Assembly (NCBI RefSeq): GCF_950023065.1 | Contig: NC_088677.1 | Coordinates: 82,361,469 to 82,425,468, forward strand | DNA length: 64,000 bases | From: Planococcus citri | Taxonomy: Eukaryota > Arthropoda > Insecta > Hemiptera > Pseudococcidae | Direction: 5' to 3' | In this document: positions 45,773 to 58,300 of the stretch, in pieces | Layout: every line of letters starts with the position of its first letter | Position numbering within the stretch: the first letter of the stretch is position 1 | Translations under genes and position numbers: made by a program | The notes under the pieces: generated by a model | Seen by the model: the letters and a program-made list of their open reading frames with translations, nothing else | Told to the model about the DNA's origin: nothing | Databases searched by the model: none

Positions 45773-48300
45773 GTTTTTTCAAGTCTCGAAATGCGACATT
45801 TTGAGAGCTTTTTCCCTCACTTATTTCGAGCCTTTTTGCATTTATTTTTTGGAACTGAAGTTTCTAAAAATAAATGATTCAAATTCCGAAATTTTTAAGC
45901 CAAAAAAATCAACCTTCTCCCATAAAAAAAGCATTGTTCTTTTACTATAGTCATACTTATCAAAATAGCGATTTTCAAAAGCTTTTTTGCCTGAGCGTGA
46001 ACATTTTATATTTGACTTCTAAAAATTGACTGATGAAAACGAACATTTTTTATAAATAAGTCATAATACCTAGTACCTATGTACATACATACGTAATTAT
46101 ATCTGTCAATTGGCAACATTTTCTTCTCATCTTTTACCTACATACCTATTGCCCATAAAATAACTCGCAATTCGGCCAAATTAGTACCAATATTTTTATT
46201 CTCATATCAGTTGGCAAATTTTTGGTTGACCATCCTCTCCCCTCAAAAAAAAGAATGCTGGTTCCGTCCTTGTACTTATACCTCTTCTTATATATATTTA
46301 GTTGAGAATAAACGTTTAAATTTTCTTCAATTTCCTTCTTACAAACCTGTAACTAAAATACCCTCTTTTTTCACCTAACTTGAAATTTTCTGTCAAATCA
46401 GTTAAAAATTTTATTTTATGGTTTTTGCCCCCTCCCCTCAGCAAACCCACTTCGCTACGTCCCTGAACTCTAAAACTACTCGAAACAGTTCAGAATAATT
46501 TTCTAATCGATTCGAGAAGTCGAAAACTTTTGTTATACTTACTATTTTTCTCTTTATTTTGTTTAAAATCGCTCAGAAAACAGTTTTAGTTTCGTAAAGA
46601 TTTCGCTTTTTCAGGCTTCTTTGTTACCTACCATATTTAATTAAATAATAAAATTTTAGACTTTTTTTAAACGAAATGGTGCTAAAGTCGACATCATCTC
46701 GAAATATCGAATCGGTTTTCACTATTTCCGAGGTGATCACCTTCAACAACAGTTCAACGTTATAGAATTAACTTGAGCAGCTGAAGATTTTAACCCTGTC
46801 ATAAATTCTACCTACGAGTACATCCCAAATCGATTAAACAAGAAATACCTAAATTAAACATTTTAGGGAGAATTCCTATCGTTCAACTTCTGAAAATCTA
46901 TTCGAATTGAATTTTTTTCCCACTCCAATGAAAAATCATATGGAAAATTATCATGTTCAAAAAAATCTCCGAGGTGAATTTTTCGATTTTTGATAAATTT
47001 TTAAAAACCCAATTTTCGGACAAAAATTTTTAAAAAAATTGAAAGTTTTACCAAATTGACCTAGAAAGCTGTTATGTGGTAAGCGCCTTATTTTTTACCT
47101 TCCTAATAGTTAGATCAGAAACGAGTTTCGAATCGTTTTGAGCACTTCTGGAGCCTCCAACAGGCTTTTAAGAGTTGAAATTTCCTCAACATTTTACTCA
47201 GTTGGCTCAATACTTATCTCAGTTATTTCCCGGAATTTTTCAAGTTTTAGCCTTAAGGATGAAAAACTCATTTTTGAGCTAAAATTAATTGGTTTAGCAA
47301 TCGAGAGAGCAGTAAAATTTTGAAAAAACTCTCCTCCAAAATACACAATAGAGAGTATTTAAATGAATTAGACAAAAAATTTTTTAATTGTTTATTAAAA
47401 ACATTGTTTAAAGATTATAATTTTAAATATATTCTGCTCAATGATTAAAAATTAAATAGCTGCAATATTTTAATTGTACAAAGGTAGCATAATAATTTGT
47501 ATTTTAATTGAATAATAGAATGAAAGAATTTATAAAAAAATTATTTTATTTAATTAAATTAATGAAGAGAGACCTTAAAATAAAATTCGAATTGGACAAA
47601 GTTTTAAAAATGAAAAAAATTGAAATCAACCCATATAACTAGAACGATTAGAAAATATGTAAGTATGTTTTGTACTGGAACCATTCTCTTTTCGTCGATG
47701 AGAGTAAACTTTTTCACCTACAAATTAGAAGAAAAACAGAAGAATCCGTTTGAATGACGAAACTCTATTATTTATTTTATCATTTACGAGATTTCATCGT
47801 TTCTGAAATTAAAATCGCAAAATTCCTCGTCATTTTGTTGACTTTTCCAAAAGAGCGAAATTCTCCAAATTTTTCGTGCAGGTTTCCAGAAACTAAACAC
47901 CTTATTATTCCGCCATTTCACGATCATATTCTGTACCTACCAGCTAGTGCGGGTTCCTATGTACATATAATCGCTTTGGAAAATAACTGGTGGCACCTAT
48001 AAATTCCAGGCATTTATCTTGCACCTTATAATAGAACACCATCGAGAAATTTTTTTTCAAATTGTCATACGTCGTGTTTTCGCGATCAACGTTCAACGTG
48101 CTGGCTTCTCCCTTCCCCTACGTTCACTCAACGAAACTGTAACTGCAAATTTTTTTCGCAACGAATAAATTAAAGAATTATTTTGTGACGCGTAACTGGT
48201 AATACAAGAAATTTTGACTCGAGCATACAATGTATACGTTATCATAGGCACATATCATTGCAAATTAACCCACACCGCGCTCACCACTCGAGTCGACTTC
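45773..48300. other. Mostly unassigned DNA with a dispersed repeat copy
   Basis: A repeat fragment at about 46355-46475 matches 31965-32195 ('cacttcgctacgtccctga'). The remainder is AT-rich with no supported gene. Open frames of about 60-82 codons lack motifs. Confidence 0.45.
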
Positions 48301-48307
48301 CGACTAT

Positions 48308-48317
48308 TGCGCATGCG
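48308..48317. promoter_or_regulatory. NRF1/EWG-type site upstream of the NACHT gene
   Basis: TGCGCATGCG lies in a CG-richer patch about 600 bp before the inferred first donor of the NACHT gene. The same core is present upstream of the GIY-YIG gene. It marks the likely promoter region; no TATA element was assigned. Confidence 0.55.
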
Positions 48318-48339
48318 TCATGCGAATCGCGAAAAGAAA

Positions 48340-48918
48340 CCCGTAGCAGACTACAGAGCTAGAGGTGCGAGTTTCTATATTTTTAGATAATTATGTCACA
48401 CCAACCATAAGTCCATAGTCGACTTTACATATATCATACTTTGTATTTGTAATGTAATGTGCCGTTTACGTGAGTGTATTATAAAGTTCCTTTAAAATGC
48501 TTCGTACAGTTTTCAGTTTTTATTTTCGTATTAGTTTTTCTGTAATTTACCTCGATGAATCTCGTAGAGAAATACGCGAATAATCGATTAAAAACGGCGA
48601 ATACGATTACAACAACTACTTGTTGAGTTGTTTGGATTGTTATCATTATCATTCAAGAATGTTGATAAGCGCGCATGTGGTGTTTTTTTCTCTAATGCCG
48701 GATGCCGGTGAATGTTGTGTTGTCTTGTTTTAAGTACAATTCGTCAACGTTTTTAATTAAGACTCATCTTTTCGATGATAGATTTTTGAGTTTGTTCAAT
48801 TTTACGTACTGAGTTGTGTAATAATCGTGAGGTTTTTTTCTCTTTAAATGGTGATAACTCGTTTTCGAGTTTGAAAATTAATTTCAATATGTGATTCGAT
48901 CGGATTCGATACAACGTG
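48340..48918 (+). other. Probable first (untranslated) exon of the NACHT gene
   Basis: The donor is ACAACGTG/GTGAGT after 48918. The only acceptor-quality site before the long frame is TGCACTTTCAG ending at 52207. The start of this exon is not determined and is set after the NRF1-type site. Stops in all frames make it untranslated. Confidence 0.5.
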
Positions 48919-49178
48919 GTGAGTTCATTACCTAGGTAACTATACCTAATATTATCAGATTAAATTTCGATGTAGCAAAAACAACCAATGTTTTCGGGGG
49001 GGGGGGGGGGTATGGAGAGTAAAAGTTTCCAGTCAATGGTTTTGAACAGCAATCAAATTGTGAATTTTGACTTTCGAGTTGCCAAATTGAAGATTTTGGA
49101 CGTTTTCATCAAAAAAGGGCTAAGCATTTTTTGATTTTAACCTCTTTACTGAGACGCTGGGGAAGTAAGTCTTACAAG

Positions 49179-50850
49179 GGAACCTCTTGAGGTGTCATCC
49201 TCCGATTTGAACGGGACTGCGATTTTTGGAAAGAGCATTGTCTAAAACCACCAAAACCAAATTTTCAGCTGCCCGAGTTCATTTTTCGATTTTTGGTGAA
49301 TTTTTAAAAATTCAAAATTGACTGTTTTTGGCGATTTAGTTATGCTTTTTTTAAAAAAAGTACGTACTTGATCAATAAAAATGGTCAAAATAATAAGTCC
49401 CAAAACTAATATTAATTTTCCAAAACCAAATTTCACCGTTTCCAGCCTTTCTGGAGCCTCCAGCGCGATTTTTCAATTTCTCCAGAATTTTGAATTTGCT
49501 CCAGAAGGCGTGAATATGAAGTGGGCAGCTAAAAATCGAGTTGTATATTACACTCGACCTGTTTAACAAGTTTATCCACATTTGAACCCATTTTGAGAGT
49601 GACACCTCAAAAGTGGCTTTTTGACCAGCTTTTTTCAAAATTAAAAAATCCAAAAAGTCAAAACTTTCCCGTTTGTGAGGAAAATTTTGAAATTCACGCG
49701 AGTCGTTGTATTTTGTCCAAAACTCACTCTCAAAATCCAAATTTTACAATTTCCAGTCATTTTGGAGCCAGCAGCGCGATTTTTCAATTTTTCCAGAATT
49801 TTGAATTTGCTCCAGAAGGCGTAAATATGCAGTTGGACAGCTGAAAATCGAGTTGTGTATTATACTCGACCTGTTTAGCGAGTTTATCTGCATTCGAGCC
49901 GATTTTGGAAGTGACGCCTCAAAAGTGGTTTTTGACCAGCTTTTTTCGAAATTAAAAAATCCAAAAAATCAAAAGATCGCCGTTTGTGAGAAAATTTTTG
50001 ATATTTGTGCGAATCGCTGTATTTCTTCAAGAACAAACCCCCGGAGCGCAAATTCTGCAATTTCCAGCAGTTTTGGAGCGAGACTGACACCTCAAAAAAC
50101 CACTCTTGAGGCGTCACTCTCAAAATCGGCTCAAATGTGGATAAACTCGTTAAACAGGTCGAGTGTAATCTACAACTCTATTTTTAGCTGCCCAACTTCA
50201 TATTCACACCTTCTGGAGCAAAATTCAAAATTCTAGAGAAATTGAAAAATCGCGCTGGAGGCTCCAGAATGGCTGGAAATTGTGAAATTTGGATTCGGGG
50301 GTTTAGTTACGAACAAAATACAGCGATTTGCGCGAATTTAAAACATTTCCTCACAAATGGAAAACTTTTGACTTTTTGGATTTTTTAATTTTGAAAAAAG
50401 CTGGCCAAAAAGCCATTTTTGAGGTGTCACTCTCAAAATCGGCTCAAATGTGGATATATGTACTCGTTAAACAGGTCGAGTGTAATATACAACTCGATGT
50501 TTAGCTGCCCAACTTCATATTCACGCCTTCTGGAGCAAATTCAAAATTCTGGAGAAACTGAAAAATCGCGCTGGAGTCTCCAGAATGGCTGAAAACGGTG
50601 AAATTTGGATTTGGGTAATTAATATTAGTTTTGGGACTTATTTCGACCATTTTTAATGATCAAGTACGTACTTCTTAAAAAAAAAGCATAAATCGCCAAA
50701 AACAGTCAATTTTGAATTTTCAAAAATTCGCCAAAAATCGAAAAATGAACTCGGGCAGCTGAAAATTTGGTTTTGGGTGGTTTTAGACTATGCTCTTTCC
50801 AAAAATCGCGGTCCCGTTCAAATCGGAGGGTGACACCTCAAGAGGTTTCC
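49179..50850. mobile_element. 1.67-kb fold-back element in the NACHT gene intron
   Basis: The left end GGAACCTCTTGAGGTGTCA and the right end TGACACCTCAAGAGGTTTCC are inverted. The arms continue to match inwards: 'gatttgaacggga', 'aagtacgtactt', 'aacagtcaatttt' and 'ggagcctccagcgcga' all recur inverted. The middle is built of several copies of a unit of about 350 bp. No transposase is present. The overlapping frames are repeat shadows. Confidence 0.85.
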
Positions 50851-52207
50851 GTGTTAGGCCTTCGAACCCGTAGTGCTCTTTGATTTTAAATAGCAACAAC
50901 GAGAACCAAAGTTGTACGGAATGAAATTTCTAACCATCAGGGTAGCCTAATAGTCTTTACGTATTTGTTTATTTATTTATTATTTTTCGTTTAAGATTCT
51001 ACTGTTGACTCGCTCTTCCCAAATTTTCTAATTTTTGCTGCATTTTTGATGAAATTTTTATGAATTTACAAGGTTTTTATTTACAACTTTTTATACTGAC
51101 TTTGGGCGTTTCAAAAAAAATTTTTTTTATTCAGTTTGAATTTAGGTGATACGTACATTGTATCTAAACTATAAAATATTTTAATTTGACGTTTTCGAAG
51201 GGCACTACCCCGAAATCGTTCGTTGGCTTTGCTACGTCACTGCTGACACACTTTCATAACGCATGGTGAACCTATTGACGACGAGAAATATTTGTTACAG
51301 GAGTTCGTTACTTTTTCTGGTCCATTTTGATCAAAGTTGAAAAACACCCCTATTTGAATCGTAGACCTACTCTTCAAAACTATAACTTCACTTTGCAATA
51401 TGGTTTTTATGAAGAAGAAATTATAATGGAGATCAGGTAATTTGTTCATGGGCACCTTTTGAATTGAAAATATTCAAATTCAAATTCAAATCTATTTATT
51501 TCATTTCAACATTACATAGGAACTCATGCACAAATTAATGACACCCCTATGCCTGGGCGAGCGGGGGAAAGATGTCCCAACTCGCGCAATTTTTTTCAGA
51601 CGGACAGAGCTACGGTAGATTGCAAAAAGAGCATGGAAAAATATACCACGCAGCCTTTCAGATGGTAATGTGTGTTTTTAGATTGTTGACGAATTTTTGT
51701 AAATCAAATCTGGACCCAAAAATGAGAAAAAATTAAAACGTCATCAAATTGACCTGGAAACCTGAAATTGTTCGTAGATACATAGATAGGTATACTTATA
51801 CCCTATTTTCGACTCGCCTTTTTGAAACTTGAAATTTTCACAAAATTTTATTCTCAAGTTTCAAATATCTGCTGACGGCGTCAGAATTAGTTATACTCAA
51901 TTAAACTGGTTCGAAACCGTTTCCAAATGATTTGTCAGATCGAAAATAGGGTATGCCCTAAACAGATTCTCTGGTCAATTTGGTGAAATTTTGATTTTTT
52001 TTTCTTGTTTTGAAGTCCAGAATTTGTTTTTAAAAAATATATCAAAACTCAAAAAATGATCTAAAATTTTGGTTTGTGCTACTCGTATATTTTTGCATGT
52101 TTTTTCGATCGAGCTGTGTTCGGCTAAAGAAAATTTAAGATAGTTGGGATACTCTTCTCATGTTTGGTGATTTTTAGTGCTGACACAATAGGTATTTGCA
52201 CTTTCAG
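50851..52207. other. Remaining intron sequence before the NACHT coding exon
   Basis: AT-rich; it contains a short A/T repeat 'caaattcaaattcaaat' near 51473, followed by a less AT-rich stretch that may be the 3' end of a retroposon. It ends at the acceptor TGCACTTTCAG (52197-52207). Confidence 0.5.
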
Positions 52208-52310
52208 ATTGCTACTCCTCTTGAACATATCCACAAGCTTCCTGTGAACCCTAAATGGAAAAAGAATAAGTACCTATCTACTTTCTGGAGGAAAAATCCG
52301 CTATTGAAAC

Positions 52311-55300
52311 ATGTCAGGAACATCTCATTCCGCTGGACAAACAGGAGCAACCAAAAGGTCACTTGGTGAAGGTACTTCATCAGATATTCGTCCAGTAAAG
52401 AGACAAAAACTTTCCAAATATTACGCGGCGGAGGGATTAAAATCAGCAATTCATGGTAACGTTTATCAACTGAAGTTGTTGACCTTATTTTTAAAACGAG
52501 GTCTGGATTTAGGATATAGTTTTACTTTAGCAACTGAAATAGTCGAAGCTGAAAAATTCGACGATATTGTCTTCGGTTATACAGATGAAAATGGTCAAGA
52601 TGTATGTCGCTTTTTGCAAGCAAAGCATAAGCAAGATGAAACTAAGAAAATAACGCTTCGTGATTTGCTCACAGAAGAAGACGATAATTTTAGTATTAAA
52701 AAGTACTTCATTTCGTATCGTAAAATTAAACAAAATCTCGAATTCAAAGGTTATTATTTGCGAGATTTTACCATTTGCACAAATATTAATATAGACGAAA
52801 ATTTAGTGAACAATTTTGAAAAAATTACAGACACAGATGATATTTTACATTTTGAATATCACGACAGATTTAGACGCTACAAAATTAATCTAGATCAATT
52901 TCCTGAAAAAGATAGACTATTGTCAATTTTACGTCGGACCTCAGAACATCTTAGACTAGCAAATATGCTGGCTGTTCACGTGCATGAGGATAAAACTTTA
53001 AAATTGAGTGATTTATTCAAAGCCTACCATGGTGCACTCGGAGAAAAAGTAATCGAGCGAGTTAAAATTGATGGTGTTGAAGAAGGTAAATTTCGCAGTG
53101 AGTTCATAGATGGTGAAAGTGATCAATCGTCAGTGTTGGATAGGTTCAGAAAAAGTTTTTATGAGGAATATCAGCGTGTCTCAAAAACACAAATTGACGA
53201 GAATGACTTCTGGGTAAAGATGAAAGACACAAATTTGAAAATATCTTCCACTTTTGGAAAAGACTTTAAATTAGAACGTAATCCTGAGATTAAGGGCGAT
53301 AAAGAAACATTAGCTGAAAAAATTGCAGAAGCAATAAAAGGGGCTGATAGTGATAATGTTGTCCAAATACTTCGGGAATCAGGAAAGAAGGGCGGTATTA
53401 TTAAAGATAATATTGATAAATTAGCGGGATATGTTTTTGTAAAAAAGGGAGATAAGAATAAAAAATTCTATTTCAACTCAAAATTTCTTGATGAGAATGA
53501 AAAATTGCCGTGTCATTTGAAAGAGTTCCGTACTAAATTTGTAGAAAAACTTGAAGACATAGGGATAGAATTTTCCAAAATGAATGAATATAAATTTCAT
53601 ATAGCCAAGTTTGTGACGTGTGAAGAGGGGCAGCTTTACATGAAACCTTCTTTACCAGATGATTACATCGATGATACAGATATACAAGAGTTTTTTAAGC
53701 ATTTCATTTTGTCAGTCAAACAGCCTAATGAAGAACAGCTGGGTGATATTATCCAAGAAGAAATTGGTAAAGATTTCAAATTGATTGATAGTGACCTCAT
53801 GGCGACTAAGCTTTTGGAAGATATGCTGAATTGGATGAAACAGAAAAAGGGTCGTTTTTTAACAAATGAAGAAGGTAATGAACTGTTTGTAAAAATTCAC
53901 CAGAAAGTCTCCAAGTTGGTATTGATTGGCCCCACCTTAGTTTATCGTGCTAAGATGGAGCAGTTTGGAATCTCATTTTGTGAGGATTTACAAGCATTAC
54001 AAGATTTCTTAAAATCAGAAAAACGAATTTTCAACTTGATTAGCTCCTGTGACGACACAATTTTTAGTTCAATTAAAGTACTCCAAACATTGAATAACCT
54101 GAATAGCTACCAAACCGAGGATAGTTATATTTATATGCGTTTGGATTCTCTTTTGTATATTTGGAAACGTGTGATGGAAGCGTTTAGTTCAGAAACGTGT
54201 AATCTATTGGCAATTGAATGCAAATCCAAGAAAAATAAGGCAGATTTGTCTAAATTATACAAATCTTCATCCAAATTATACAAAAAACTGTCTGGTTTAT
54301 TAAAAAGTAATAGAAAAAAAAAAGTTATTCTTATAACTTTGAAGAATGATACCTTTGCTGAGAAATTTAAAAGTGATTTTTCTGAGAATAATCATTACAA
54401 AGAAATTGAAGATAAAAATATAAACCTAACTGATCTTATTGTCGATTCCCAAAACAAATTTAAAGAAGAAAAAGTTATATTTCTTGGTAAAGAAATAAGT
54501 TTAAATGCAGTGGTAGATGCACAGTCAACACATCTATTGTCTGGAGAAGTGTTATCTATGCTTATTAGAAGTGATAAAATAGAGTTAGGTAAATCACCTA
54601 TTGACCCTACATATATTGAGGTCGAGGATTGCTTCATCGACCGTACCCTTACTCGTCATGATATTATAGTCAAGTCAGCTTTCATGAAAGAAGAAAATTT
54701 TTTAGTGCTTGAGGACAACAATCGAGATACTCGTAGGTCTGTTGACTGGTGTGATTATGTAAAGAGAGAGATTGAAGCTCGTAATCATTCACGTAAGGTT
54801 AAGGTTACAGATATAATTTTCATTTCTGATTCACGTGACGAATTCTTAAAACTATGTGATGAATATAGGAAACAGCATTGTATACATTGGTTGAAAAAAG
54901 AAAAAGGAAATTTGTATTGGTCGAAAAGACACCCAAGAGATCTTTGGTACATCTACAAATGGCAACAATCTAGTGGAGATCTGACAGAATTGCGTAGGTT
55001 TATAAATACATCGGAAGGAAGGGTCAAAGAATACAAAATTACAGGTATATTTGATAAAGTGATTCTTGTTGCTGCTGAGCCAGGGATGGGAAAATCAGTT
55101 TTGCTATCTCATTTGTCACTAGAAACCCAGTCTATACAACCTCCTCTGTGGATAGTTAGAAGTGACTTGGTAGATCATTCCAGTAAATTCTCACACTGGA
55201 TGGAAACTAACCCAGATGCTAAAGAAATCAGCATGCTGGAAGCTGTGAAATTTCTCTATAAAATCATTTTTGACAAAGATGTGTACCTTTCAGGAGATCC

Positions 55301-58300
55301 TGCAGTTAATGAAAAAACGCAAAATGTGATATGTCTTAAACAGAATGAACAAAATATTGAGATCGATGTTGGAAGTAACATTATAAAAAAAGTGTCAGGA
55401 GCGTCATTGCTGGAAATCAATCTTTTCACTCATTTTTTCAATAAGGGTAAAGTGGTATTACTGTTCGACGGATTTGACGAGATCAGTCCACATTATAATG
55501 ATCTAGTTGTGAAGTTGCTGAAGGTTTTAAAAGATACCAAAGTTGGAAGCATGTGGTTGACTACTCGTCCTTATAACATTTTACGCGATCCTGAAAATTA
55601 CTTTGGTACATTCGCTTACACAGTGCAACCATTTCTTAAGGAAGATCAGAACCTTTTTTTAAATAAATACTGGACAAAAAACATAAAACTTACAAAATTT
55701 GATGAACAGAAAGTTGACAAATTTATTTATGAGTGGACGAATCAATTTTCTAAAACGACAAATGATCCAGATAGAAAATTTTTAAGTATACCTTTGCAAA
55801 TTTGCATGCTTGCTGATACGCTTTCTGTTGAGTTTGAAAAAAATCCAGAACCTTTTTGGGAAAATGAAAATGTACAGCCTGATAAGCTGGATTTAGTCAC
55901 CCTTTATGAGAAATTTCTTGAAAACAAGCTTGACATTGAGTTCAAAAAAATAATCTCCAATGAATGTGATAGGAAAAAACCTGGCGCATTAATTGATGAA
56001 AAAAGTAAGCGTTTAGAATTTAGGATAGGTCATGAAATATTGGCTGTGTGTTCGTTATTTAAAGTAGATCAGTGTAAAAAAGTGCTATCTTCAGGAGAAC
56101 TGAAAAAAATAAAAGAGTTAAAAGGTCTCATAAGCGAAGCAGAAAAAAAACCGGAGTCATTGTTAATATTATTGACGATAAACCAGAATTTATTCATCGT
56201 ACGTTTGCTGAATATTTTGCTGCGCAATTTATTTGGAAAAAAGTTATTTCCAACATTGAACTAGAAGAATTTGAGGGAAAAATTGTTCGTGGTAATGTTA
56301 TTGAGATGTTAATTGAGAATGGTGCGATACAAGTTTCTAAATTTTTGGCATTGCTGGCTAAAAAATATTTCTATAGTGGAATTGATCTTTCCACATGGGA
56401 AAGTAAAATTAAAATTTTGTTAATGAAACTTAATAATAAAGTTGACAATTATGGTGACACTAAGAAAGATGGTTTTCAGTCCACCAAATGGTTACTAGGG
56501 ATCATTGAGTTTTTCTTACTGAAGCAAGACAATAATACAGTAATCATTTCACAAATCAGTGAGAATCAGTCGCTAAAATTATTATGCGTGTGTGCTGAAA
56601 TGGGATACACAAAACTTGCAGGAGCTTTGACGAGTCTAAATACTGAATTGCTGAAACAACATCTTAGTCAGAGGAAATGGCCCCATTGTCCCTTATGGTT
56701 AGCAGCTGAAAACAACCATCTTGATATGATCAAATTTCTAGTTGAAAGGTTCTCTTATGATGCTGAGTGGCAGGACATTGATGGACTATTTTTAATTCAG
56801 CACATATTTGCAGAACGTGTATTTGAACCCAGCAATGTTCTGAAATATTGTTTAGAATTGGATATTATTGATTGTGGGCCTTTCAAGGACCAGTACAATG
56901 TTGAAAGATTACCAATACGTGAAGGCCTTAGATGTGCCTTTGAATTAGACAAACAGATTCCTAGATTGTTGATAGAAAAAACCAATGCTAGTATTGCGAA
57001 TGCATATATCGTTTGCAAAGACCCACTGAGTGAAGGTATGTTCACACAATTACTGAATTTTGATAACGGAGTGGAATTGGTCGAGCTTGCTTTAAAAAAA
57101 GGCATTGATTTCTCCTTTTGTTTGAATAATGTTATTGGTGAATTATTACATGTTGAAAGATATTGTGAATTAATAGTAACGCGTAACTTTGATGATCGTA
57201 GAGACTTTATTGATCGATGTTCTTCATATTATAATAAACTTGTATATGATCGCTTTGAAAATTTGTTCCCAATTATTGAATTGCTTTTGAAAGCTGGTAT
57301 AGGATATAATTCCATAGATGGTGAATATGGTCAGCAAGCAGGTTCAACTTACCAGGTTGTTAAGCGATACAATGACATTTATAAGCTTCTACATGAAATC
57401 TATAGCTTACATAAACAAAACGATAAAGAAAATGACGACCCAGTACAAACGTTATCTAGATTGATTTTCAATTATATTAGATCTCGTGGTTTTGAAGCTG
57501 TGGAAATCACAATAAACCAGAAGGAACTACTTATGTTGCCTCATTATCAAGAGGAATGTGAACATGAATTTCAAATACATAAAGCGATTTCTTGGGTTAT
57601 TGATTTGTCTGGGTATATTGAACGTCTTGAAAACAACTTGGATGTAGAAGCTGAACAGAATTATACGATATGCGTACGGCCGTATGCTACAGAAAATCAA
57701 ACTACTGAGGGTTTCAGAGAGCACTTTCCTCAATACAAAAATGTTATGGCGGAATTATTTTTCAAGCATTACATTCTACGAGTAGATGGTAATAGTAACT
57801 TGGTAAAAAGCGCTGTGAATGAACTAAAAAAACGTGTATTAAAGTTAGCAGAAAGCGGTGCACTTCCAATTCCTAACAAGTTGAACGATTTCAGATACTA
57901 CTGCGCATACATTTGTGAGATTAATCATAAAAGTGAGATGCTTGAAAATGTTGACGAAGAAAACGATAATTTCAAAGAATCTCTCAAGAAGTTGGTGACT
58001 AATTGTGTGTGTGATGTTATGTTACTGTATTATCATCAATATTATGAAATCACCGATGCATTGGATGAAATTGCAGAACGACTGGGCAAACTTGAAGATA
58101 TAATTAATAAGCTGCTGAAAAAGAAAATGAATTTGAGTAGTGAAGGTACTAGTAATATGATACTTAATGTAGATCAAATATTGGATATTTTGGGTTTGAA
58201 AAATATTGCTTGTGAACATGAAGATTTACAAAAATTAGTATCAGAAATTTCTCATGATGACAGGGGCTTTAATGCATTGCTTGAGATTAGGCGAAACCTG

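Noticed and set aside
48990..49012. G-run as a regulatory G-quadruplex
   Set aside because: It is a single homopolymer tract without separate G blocks; similar runs sit in transposon ends nearby.
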